From: Microglena sp. YARC
Lineage: Eukaryota > Chlorophyta > Chlorophyceae > Chlamydomonadales > Chlamydomonadaceae
Direction: 5' to 3'
Assembly: GCA_022414725.1 (NCBI GenBank)
Contig: CM039462.1
Location: 16,863,666-16,927,665 of the forward strand
Length of the DNA stretch: 64,000 bases
Shown: piece by piece, positions 1 to 12,377 of the stretch
Layout of the letters: every line of letters starts with the position of its first letter
How positions within the stretch are numbered: the first letter of the stretch is position 1
The notes under the pieces: model-generated
What the model saw: the letters and a program-made list of their open reading frames with translations, nothing else
The model's database searches: none
Told to the model about the DNA's origin: nothing
Translations under genes and position numbers: made by a program

Positions 1-1679
1 GTCTATGTCTAGGCAGCCACGAAGAGTACTTGGGGGATGCATATGCTACACCTACATGTGGGGGGGTAGGTCTGACTAGGCCTCATGGGCACCATCATAT
101 CTACCCAGTCATGCCTCAATAGGGGTGTCTATGCAGTTTCATGTAATCATGTGGCATATATTGGCTCATTGTGCACACCTAGCAGTTTTACTTTGTTTGA
201 ACGTGTACTGCATGCATCCCCCAAAATGACGCATGGGTACCCAAACATGGCTTGAACCTGGGTCTGTTCAGTGTTCACATGTATGTTTTAAAGTTTCACC
301 CTAAATGTGTATGTGGAATGTAAAAAGTATATTTACATCAAATTTGAGGCATGGGAAATTGGGAATACAAGGATCACCTAGCAAAAGGATGCCCATACAC
401 CACATAATTAATTTCCTTGTTGATGATAGGTGTGCCTCGAGCCACATGTTGGCGTTAGGTATACTAAGGCGCCAAAGGCCAAGCCGGGAAATGGCTAAGG
501 GCCCGTGAATATTTTCCCACCCCTAGGTATTGTTTTCCCAGGAAAGAGTACCGGTAACTAAGTGTTTGCTACCTATGACAGAGCAAGTGTTGTCGCTGCC
601 ATGCCGCTGCTTGGTTACTCCGCTACAGTTGTGTAGCTTCGTAGAACCTAATACCATAGCAAGCCTATTGAGAGTATTGAGAGTGTTTTCTCTCTTGCAA
701 CAATAATCAACCTAGCGATCAGTTCCGGTATGCTCTGCTCCCGTCTCCATCCGACTTCTCCTTCAACACCAACAGCAACCCATACCCAATGTGATGAATC
801 CATCTTCACATGATACTGCATGAGATATAAAAAAACGTACACGGGCCTAAACCTTGGGGACTCTATTCGGGGCGGTGGTACCTTGAAATCAGGTCGATCC
901 AGGTCAGCCCCCCCCCCCCCCCCCTGATCCAGGTGCCCGTATCCACGGGACAACGTACAAAGGCGAACTGGAAGTAACAATTAGCTTATTGGTTGGTGTC
1001 ATTGGTGTAAAAGACGATGGGTTGGTGGCAGCCCCACATATCGTCCTCCATACACACTGCCCTATACCACCCCCCCATCCCCACCCCACACCCTAGCCCT
1101 ATCTTATATTTCTAGCCACGCATGCTTGCATACTATTTCTTTCTGTCTAGTCTCTACCGAAGCCGGTCGCTGTGGTCTGACATTTCCAGGGCACTCGACC
1201 CTCCTCTGCCACCGGTCTGCCACCCTTGTTCCCCCGTCCCCCGTCCCCCGTCCGTATTCGTCCTCGGTTCGATATCGCGCGCACTGAATCCGTCCATGCA
1301 TCACTCATAATCATGAATCCGTCCATGCATCACTCATAATCATGAATCATGAATCCGTCCATGCATCACTCATAATCATGAATCCGTCCATGCATCACTC
1401 ATAGGGCATCGTCAAACTCCGAATTCTCCGCCACTCATACGCGCCGCACAGTCCACCGGCTGCCCAGCTGCCTTGTCCTCGACCCGATCCAGCTACTAGA
1501 TCTGTTCGGCCTGTTGACCAGCACATGCAGCACTCCAAACTTCGATACCTGTTCTATTCCTTAAGCCGTGCCACTTGACATCTTATTTGTTTAAATTATT
1601 AAATCGATCCATTGGCTGGCGGTCTGCGACATATTCGTATCCATGCAGCACCTATAAGATTCACTAGAAGATCTGAGTA
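1..1679. other. Upstream DNA without a supported gene
   Basis: I see no supported coding region here. The stretch contains a run of 17 C at 908-924 and a 29-bp tandem repeat near 1285-1403. Short open frames on both strands have no recognisable domain, and several are made of homopolymer or simple sequence. The MATE promoter should lie in the last few hundred bases, but I cannot identify a TATA box or other element with confidence. Confidence 0.5.
1285..1403. repeat. 29-bp tandem repeat, 4 copies
   Basis: A unit beginning TGAATCCGTCCATGCATCAC starts at 1285, 1314, 1350 and 1379. Spacing is 29, 36 and 29 bp; the longer step comes from a 7-bp internal duplication (GAATCAT). There are no variable spacers, so this is a minisatellite and not a CRISPR array. 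Confidence 0.9.
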
Positions 1680-1763
1680 ATGAGTGACAGCCTGGAGGAG
1701 CCTCTACTGCAGCCTTCAGAGCGGCACCGAGCTGGGCTACCACGATGGCGCTTGATAGTTCAG
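1680..1763 (+). CDS. MATE exon 1
   Basis: This exon encodes 28 residues beginning [12 protein letters not shown] and ending WRLIVQ. It is a short cytosolic leader with the acidic and Leu-Leu character common at MATE N-termini. The donor is CAG|GTAAGG at phase 0. Confidence 0.8.
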
Positions 1764-3398
1764 GTAAGGGGGGGAAGGAATTAGCTGGGAGGGTAGGATT
1801 TTGTGGGCTTGATGGGGGGAAGTATGCCCCTACTAAAGCTTAGGGGGGTTTAGGGTTCATTGGTTTAGGTTATGGTTCTAAGGTTTAGGGTTTGAGGTCC
1901 AGGTGGGATTAGGGTTTATCTAAGTGGGGGGTAACTTCCCCCTACCATTGGGCTTGGTGGGCAGTAGATGGATAGGGGGTGGAGGGGTGGAGGCTGCTTT
2001 GTGGGGTCAGTGGGTGGATGGGTGGGTAGGTATTTGTTTGGCTTAGTGAAATTGGGGAGAATATTGTGGATGTCTATTTGTGTTTTTAGGTGTGTGTGGG
2101 GGGTGGGGGTGGGAGCGTAGCTTGCATTTGGGGGGCGGGGGGTTATACATTCGGGAGTTGTGATACTATTGGATGTGTGTGTTTGTGTGTGTGTATGTGT
2201 GTGTACATGGATGTACTAAGGTGTGGAGTGTGTGTGTGGGGGGTGGGTGGGTGGGGTGGGGAGGGGTAGTTGCGCAATTGCGAATATGCCATGCGCTCAT
2301 AAAATCTCCCACCTAAGCAGGTGCCCATGATGGGTGCGATGATACAGGGTTGGAGGATGTGCTGTGTGCGGGGTGGACCATGTCATCATATGAAGCCACC
2401 TACTACTACTGTGTACCATCCTCCACCTAAGCAGGTACCCCTGATGGGTGAGGTGATAGAAGATTGGAGGATGTGCTGTGTGCGGGGTGAAGGATGCGGG
2501 GTGCAGGTTGCAGGGAGCGGGGTGGACCATGTCATCGTATGAAGCCACCTACTACTCCTGTGTGCCATCCTCCACCTAAGCAGGTGCCCCGCCTTCACTT
2601 CTCCGCTTAAAAACCCAACGATCTCTTTTGACCCCATTCCCAATTATCTCATCCCCATCCTCCGCCTGCACCTGCCCACTTCAAAACCACCTACATTGTT
2701 TGACCACATTCCCAATTATCTCCTCCCCATACCTCCCCATCCTCCTCCCCTTCCCTCCCCATCCCTCCCCATCCCTCCCCATTTTCCTCCTCATCCATCC
2801 CCCTCCTCCTCCCCCTCCCCCTCCCCATTCCCTTCCCCATCCCTGAGGGATGCCTGCAGGCTTCTGGGCTCAAATGCGAATCGCAGTTCCTCTGACTGTC
2901 AAAATGGTGACCATCAGAAGCATTGCCACCATATCCTTTTACCTCATTTCCAATTGTCTCCTCCCCACCCTCCCCATCCTCCTCCCATCCCTCCCCTTCC
3001 TCCTCCAATCCCTCCCCATCCCTCCTCCCCATCCTCCTCCCCATCCCTTCCCTTCCTCCTCCCAATCCCTCCCCATCCCTCCTCCTCCTCCTCCCCATCC
3101 CTTCCCTTCCATTCCATTCATCCTCCCCATCCCCATCAATCCCTCCCCATCCCTCCGTTTGCAGGCTTTCTGGTCTCAGATGCGGATCGCAGTTCCTCTG
3201 ACCGTCAACATGGTGACAATCAGAACCATTGCCACGGTGAACCTCATGTTCGTGACCACCATTGGGGGAACCCAGCAGCTAGCAGCCACTGCGCTGGGTA
3301 ACACGTTGTCTATCATGTTTGCTAAGCTCGTACTCATGGGCCTATGTGGAGGACTGGACACGCAGGCAGCGCAGGTGTGCGCGCGTGTGTGGCGGGGT

Positions 3399-3431
<33 letters not shown>

Positions 3432-4086
3432 CGGTTGGGGTGGGGTGTGTGTGTGGGGTGTGTGTGGTGTGTGTGTGTGGTGTGTGTGTGTGTGGTGGTG
3501 GTGGTGGGGGGCAGTGTAGTTGTGAGTTGGGAGGATTGTGCGTGTGTGGGTGTGTGTGGGGGTGCATACTCTGTGAGGACTGGATACGCAGGCGCACAGG
3601 TAGGTAGGGCGCTGGGTAACACATTGTCTATCATGTTTGCAGAGCTGGTGCTCATGGGCCTATGTGGAGTACTGGACACGCAGGTGGCGCAGGTGTGTGT
3701 GTGTGGCGGGGTGGGGAGGGTGGGTGCGTGGTATGTACTCTGTGGACTGGACACGCAGCGGCACAGGTGTGCGTGGGTTTGTGGCGAGGTGGAGTATATT
3801 TTTTGGGGGGTGGGGGTGGGGGGGGGCAGTGAAGTTGTGAGTTGGGGGGGGGGGGTCGGGGGGGGGGGGGGGGGGGGGGGGGGGTATATACTCTGTGCAG
3901 AGGACTGGATACGCAGGCGCCCAGGTAGTAGGGCGTAGGGCACAGTGTCTATCTTGTTTGCAGAGCTGGTGCTCATGGGCCTATGTGGAGGACTGGACAT
4001 GCAGCGGCGCAGGTGTGTGTGTGTTGTGCGGGGTGGGGTGGGTGGGGTCGGGGGGGGTTGTGAGTTGTGAGTTAGGGGGGGTCGGT

Positions 4087-4124
<38 letters not shown>

Positions 4125-7100
4125 ATAAACTCCTTGGAGGACTGGACACGTAGGGCGGTGCAGGTTTGCGTGTGTGTGGGGTATGGGGGTGGGGTGTGTG
4201 TGTGTGTGTGGGGGGGGGGGGCTGCGAAGTTGTGGTGTGGGGGGTTGGGGTTGGGGGGGGGATTTCATACTTAGTGGAGGACTGGACATGCAGGCAGGCG
4301 CAGGTGTGTGTGTTGTGTGTGTGGTGTGTGTGGGGGGGGGGGGGGGGAGGGGGGCAGTGAAGTTGTGAGTTAGGGGGATTGTTGTGGTGGTATACTCTGT
4401 GGAGGACTGGACACCCAGGCGGTGCAGGTGTTGTGTGTGTGTAGCGGGGTGGGTGGGTGGGTGGGTGGGGGGGGGGGGAGTGAAGTTTTGAGTTGGGGTG
4501 GGTGTGGGTGTGTGGGTGTGTATACTATGTGGAGGACTGGACACGCAGGCAGCGCAGGTGTGTGTGTGTGTGTGTGGGGGGTGGGGGTGGGGTGGGGGGG
4601 GGGGGTATACTCTGTGGAGGACTGGACACACGGGCGCGTAGGTAGGTAGGGCGTAGGGTGCAGGTAGTGCGTAGTGGTGATTATGTGATGGCACACAAAA
4701 GTATGTCCTGATTTTTCACAATATACTATTTTACCATATTCTACCTCTGTTACATAATTAGTATTTTAATATTCACTTTATTTTACGTATTATATCGACA
4801 GTGCAGGAATCATGTAGGAAGCCAGAGGAAGCCCATAGTAAAATAATGAGCATGTTTCATTTAACCTGGTTCCCACCAATTGAGCAAACCCAAATTTGAG
4901 TATTTATATATTGAACTCATGTGGTTGGGCAACTTTATGCCAACAAATATTTGTCTTTAAATTGGAGGCCATAGGCTGAAACCTATATCTATATTTATCC
5001 ATGATGGATGGATGGATGGATGGATGGATGGATGGATGGATGGATGGATGGATGGATGGATGTCCTGAACCCCCCCCCTGCTGAAACCGCAACTCGAGCT
5101 GACCAAGACAACTTAGGCACCTATGGAGATAGTTTACGTATTATATTAAGTGCTGAATCATATAACATATCTTTTGGATCGGCAGATCATATGATTTGGC
5201 CAAAGGTGAAGTATGTGTTAAATGATATCATACAAAGTTGCATCATGTGATATTATATTTTAAATGTGACTTGGCCTAGTCAGACTGCCTGCATCATGTG
5301 ATATCGTATGATATCATATGATGACATGATACCATATGACATCATGTTGCCGTTTCCTACGTATCTTCATAACATTTATCATATTATATCGTTATATTTA
5401 ATATCAATTCAGAGGATGATTTGGATTTGGGTCTCGTAGTATGTATTTCATACCTCCACTTTTTCAGGCAAAAACTCAGACAATGATCAGACTTATCAAA
5501 AATTATCAGAATGATCGATTCTCATGCCAAATTGTCAGCACTCTCAGGCCATATTCTCAAGTTCGGTGTTTGAAAACCAAAATCCAAATCATCTGCTAAA
5601 AAGCCTATAAATGTAGCCTGGTATTGTTTGTTGTGATATTATATATAGTGTGATATTTATGTATGTGTATATATGGTATGTGAATATATATGTGATATAT
5701 ATGTATGTGAATATTATGTATGTGATATATATGTGATATTTATGTATGTGATATTATATTGATATTATATATGTGATGTATATATATATGTGATATTATG
5801 TATGTGATATTTATGTATATGTGATATATATATGATATATATGTGATATATATGTGATATATATGATGATATGTATTGATATATATGTGATATATTATGT
5901 ATGTGATATATATGTATGTGATATATTATGTATGTGATATATATGGTGATATATTATGTATGTGATATATATTGTATATATGTATGTATGTGATATATGT
6001 ATGTGATAATATATGTGAATATATATGTGATATTTATGTGTATGTGATATATATATGTGATAGTTATGGTATGTGATATTTATGTATGTGATATTTATGT
6101 ATGTGATATATATGTGATATATATATGTGATATATTATGTATGTGATTTATGTATGTGATATATTTATATGTATGTGATATTATGTATGTGATATATATG
6201 TGATATATATATGTTGATAATTTATGTATGTGATATATATGTATGTGATATATATATGACATATTTATGTATGTGATAATATGATATATATGTGATATTT
6301 ATGTATGTGATATATATGTATGTGATATATATATATATATATGTGATATTTATGTATGTGAATATATATGTATGTGATATGTTATGTATGTGATATTTAT
6401 ATGTGATATATATTATATATGTGATATTTATATGTGATATATGTATGTGATATTTATATATATTTATATGTATATTTTTATGTATGATGATATTATATGT
6501 ATGTGATATAATGTGATATATGTTGATGTATATTATGTATGTAATGTGATATTTATGTATGTGATATTTATGTATGTGATATTTATAGTATGTGATATGT
6601 GATATATATGTGATACTATGTGATATTTATGTATGTGATATTTATGTATGTGATATATATGTGATATTTATGTATGTGATATTTATGTATGTGATATTTA
6701 TGTATGTGATATTTATATATGTGATATTTATTATGTGATATTTATATGTGATATTTATGTATGTGATATTTATGTATGTGATATTTATGTATGTGATATA
6801 TTGAATATATATGTGATATTTATATATGTGATATTTATGTATGTGATATTTATGTATGTGATATTTATGTGAATATATATGTGATATATGTATGTAATAT
6901 GGATAATATGTGATTTATATATTATTTATATGTGATATATATGTATGTGATATATTATATGTGATATTTATGTATGTGATATATATGATATGTGATATAT
7001 TATATATGTGATATATATATGTATGTGATATTTATATGTGATATTTATGTATGTGTATATTTATGTATGTGATATTATATATGTGATATTATATATGTGA

Positions 7101-10100
7101 TATTTATGTATGTGATATATATTTATGTATGTGAATATATGTATGTGAAATATATGTGATATATATATTTATGTATGTGATATATATGTATGTGATATAT
7201 ATGTGATATATATATGTGATAGTATATGTATGTGATATATATTGTATATATGTGATATTTATGATATTTATGTGATATTTATGTATGTGATATTTATGTA
7301 TGTGATGTATTATTATGTATGTGATATATATGTGATATATATGTGATATATGTATGTGATATTTATGTATGTGATATTTATGAATATGTGATATTTATGT
7401 ATGTGATAATATACATGTGATATTTATGTTATGTGATATTTATGTATGTGATATATAATAATATATGATTATATGTGATGATATTTATGTATGTGATATA
7501 TGTGATATTTATGTATGGTGTATGTGATATATATGTATGTGATATTTATGTATGTATATGTATGTGATATATATGTGATATATATATGTGATATATATGT
7601 GATATTTATGTATGTGATGTATATATATGTGATATATATATGTGATATTTATGTATGTGATATTTATGTATTGTGTATGTGATATTATATGTATGTGATA
7701 TATATGTGATATATATATGTGATATTTATGTATGTGATATATATGTATGTGATATATACATGTGTGATATATTATGTATGTGATATATATATGTGATATT
7801 TATATGTGATATTTATGTATGTGATATTATATGTGATATATATATGTGATATATATATGTGATATATATATGTGATATTATGTATGTATGTGATATATAT
7901 ATGTGATATTTATGTATGTGATATTTATGTATGTGTATATGTGATATTTATATGTGATATTATATGTGATATTATGTATATATATATGTGATATTTATGT
8001 ATGTGATATATATGTGATATATATTATGTGATATATTGTATGTGATATATATGTGATATTTATGTATGTGATATTTATGTATGTGATATATTTATATGTG
8101 AATATTTATGTATATGTATGTGATTTATACATATGTGATATATATTTATGTATGTGATATATGTGTATGTGATATTATATGTATGATATTTTTATATGTG
8201 ATATTTATGTATGTGATATTTATGTATGTGATGTATGATATATATGTGATATTTATGTATGTGATATTATATGTATGTGATATTGATATGTGTAATATTT
8301 ATGTATGTGATATTATATGTGATATTTATATGTGATATTATGTGATATTATATGTGATATTTATACATGTGATATTTATGTATGTGATATTTATGTATGT
8401 GATATTTATGTATGTGATATTTATGTATGTGATATATGTTATATATGTGATATTATATATGTGATGTGATATTTATGTATGTGATATTTATACATGTGAT
8501 ATTTATGTATGTGATATTTATGTATGTGATATTTATGTATGTGATATATATGTGATATATATATGTGATATTTATGTATGTGATATTTATATGTGATATT
8601 TATACATGTGATATTTATGTATGTGATATTTATGTATGTGATATATATGTGATATATAGTATGTGATATTTATGTATGTGATATTTATGTATGTGATATT
8701 TATACATGTGATATTTATGTATGTGATATTTATACATGTGATATTTATGTATGTGATATTTATGTATGTGATATATATGTGATATATATGTGATATATAT
8801 ATGTGATATTTATGTATGTGATATTTATGTATGTGATATTTATATGTGATATTTATGTATGTGATATTTATGTATGTGATATTATATATGTGATGATATT
8901 TATATGTGATATTTATGTATGTGATATTTATGTATGTGATATTTATGTATGTGATATTTATGTATGTGATATATTATGTATGTGATATATATGTGTATAT
9001 ATATGTGATATTTATGTATGTGATATATATGTGATATTTATGTATGTAATATTTATATGTGATATATGTATGTGATATATATGTGTATTTATGTATGTGA
9101 TATTTATGTATGTGATATTTATGTATGTGATATTTATGTATGTGATATATATGTGATATATATATGTGATATTTATGTATGTGATATTTATGTATGTGAT
9201 ATGTTATATATGTGATATTTATGTATGTGATATTTATGTATGTGATATATATGTGATATATATGTGATATATATATGTGATATTTATGTATGTGATATAT
9301 ATATGTGATATATATGTGATATTTATGTATGTGATATATATATGTGTATATATATGTGATATTTATGTATGTGATATGTGATATATATGTGATATTATAT
9401 GTATGTATGTATATATATGTGATATATGTATGTTATATATATGTGATATTTATGTATGTGATATATATGTGATATATATATGTGATATATATATGTGATA
9501 TATATATGATATATATGTATGTGATATATATGTATGTGATATATATATATGTGATATATATGTATGTGATATTTATGTATGTGATATTATATGTATGTGA
9601 TATATATGTGATATATATATGTGATATATATATGTATATGTGATATTTATGTATGTGATATATATGTATGTGATATATATGTGATATTTATGTATATATG
9701 TGATATATTATGTATGTGATATATGTATGTGATATATAATATATATGTGATATATGTATGTGTATATTATATGTGATATATATGTGATATATATGTGATA
9801 TTTATGTATGTGATATATATGTGATATTATGTATGTGATATTATATATGTGATATATGTATGTGATATTATATGTATATATATGTGATATTTATGTATGT
9901 GATATATATATGTGATATTTATGTATGTGATATATATGTGATATTTATGTATGTGTATATATGTATATGTATGTGATATTTATGTATGTGATATATATAT
10001 GTGATATTTATGTATGTGATATATATGTGATATTTATGTATGTGATATTTATATACCTCTCATGGGGTCACATTTGGGCCGCTATGGAAAACTGTCTCTA

Positions 10101-11307
10101 CCCCCAGAGCTTTTTTCGTTTCGGAAAGGGTGTCTTCTTTCAGCGATCAGGGATTTGGTGTATTTCAAGGTTGGGCTCCTGTGAGAGATTTGGGCAGGCG
10201 GCCTAAAGAGCCGCCCCAGAGGGGTCGGGGGTCAGGGCTGAGATTCGAGTCTCATGGTAGCAGAAGGTTTTTTCAAAGCAGGGTCCCACATAGCGGTCGC
10301 TGCTAGTGGCGGGGAATAAAAGCTCTGGTATGGGCTGGTGGTGTGGGTGTTGGTGGTGGTGGTAGCGGGGCAGGGTGCACCCTGCCCCGCTACAGACAGT
10401 CTGTCTAGGATAGAGGGCCTAGTTTGCTGATGAGCTCCAAGAGCAGCAGAAGCAGCTGATGACGAACTACTAGGACACTGCGCCTGAAGCTACCAAGGCC
10501 GTAGACAGGCGGGGCTGATGCTTGTGATACAGTGCCTCTGTGATATTTATATACCCCTAATGGGATCACATTCGGGCCGTTGTGGAAAACTATCACTACC
10601 GCAAGGCTGAATTGGCCCAATGGCTGGCTCAGTGAGCTGCTTAGAAGCTGCTACTTGTAGCGGAAAAGAAAAGCTATGGTCACTACCACTGGGGTCAATT
10701 GTCGTCCAATCATGCTGGGAGGCTGTGTGCATCCACTTGCAGCCAGAGGTTGACAAACACTTACTAAAAACACTGCCTGTGTGGCTGTAGGCCACACCTA
10801 CCCCCCCCCCCCCCCCACCTCACCCTCACCCCCCCATTCCCCAACCCCCACTCCCCGCCCACTCTCCACTCCCCGCTCTCCACTCCCCACCCCCCATTCC
10901 CACTCCCTCCCTCAATCATCGCAACGAAGAGGGTCGAAGAGGTTGACGCAGACCCTGGTTTCGCTTTTCCTTTTTTCTTCAAGTTGACATCATAAAGGGG
11001 AAACATGATAAGTGAGCCCCGTATAATGGCGGTAGGGAACGGGCTGCTACTTTACCTGAACAAAGCTACCATGGCGGTTGACAGTGACCGCAAACACGAA
11101 TTCGCACCCGTAGGGATTTGAATCCGGTACCTTCTTCGTTCAAGGAGCTCAACCAATGAGCCATTCCTCGAAACAGGGATGCAGGTATCCAACATATTGG
11201 GAGAACCACCACTACTACTACCACCACCATCACCACCACCACCACTAATACTACCACCACCATCACCACCACCACCAGTGCTACCACCACCATCACCACC
11301 ACCACTA

Positions 11308-11352
<45 letters not shown>

Positions 11353-12346
11353 TCACCACCACTGCTACCACCTCCACCACTACTACCACTACTACTACCA
11401 CCACCATCACCACCACCACCACTACTACCACTACTACTACTACCACCATCACCACTACTACTACCACCACCATCACCACCACTGCTACCACCACCACCAC
11501 TACTACCACCACTACTATCACCACCATCACCACCACTGCTACCACCACCACCACTACTACCACCACTACTATCACCACCATCACCACCACTGCTACCACC
11601 ACCACCACCACTACTACCACTATTACCACCACCACCATCACCACCACTGCTACTACCACCACCACCACTACTACCGCTACTACTACCACCACCATCACCA
11701 ACACGACTAATACCACCACCATCACTACTACCAGTACTACTAAAACCACCACCATCACCACTACTACTAAGACCACCATCACCACCACTTCTACTACTAC
11801 CACCACCACCACCACCACCACTACTACCACCACCACTACCACCACCACCACCACTACTACCACGACCACTACCAACACCATCACCCCCATTCCTTCTCAG
11901 GCCTTTGGAGCTGGGAAGCTATCTCTGCTGCCTATCATCTTCCAGCGCTGTCTGCTCTTCCTCCTCGCCCACTGCTTTGCCATCTGCGGTTTCATGCTCC
12001 TGCTGCCCACAGCCATGCGCCACCTGTGCTCAGACCCCGCCCTAGGAGAGATGGCCGGAAAGTTCGTGCTGTATGCCATCCCCTCAGTGTGGTTAGACGC
12101 CTGCGGTAGGCCTATCAACCGCATGCTTGTAGCGCAAGGCCTGTCAGCCCCACTCATGATCATCTCCCTCATTGAGGTACCTGATGATGTCTATTCGACA
12201 AAACTAGTCGCTGCTTTTTGTAATCAGTCGCCCCTATCTCTCATCTCCTCTTACAGTGGATTTCTCTTGTCGAAACTTTCAACTTAGACCCCTACTCTAG
12301 TACTTACTGCCCAGAAGATTGCATTTATGTGTTACCCCCCCCCCCC

Positions 12347-12377
<31 letters not shown>

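Noticed and set aside
1285..1403. CRISPR-like array
   Set aside because: There are four direct 29-bp units with no spacers, in a eukaryotic context.
10216..10265. tRNA or B-box at AGATTCGAGTCTC
   Set aside because: It resembles a B box, but no A box or acceptor stem was found at suitable distance.
11066..12045. Poly-Val, poly-Pro and poly-Leu frames
   Set aside because: They are translations of the ACC/ACT trinucleotide tract. Only the part from 11901 is a real exon, in its own frame.
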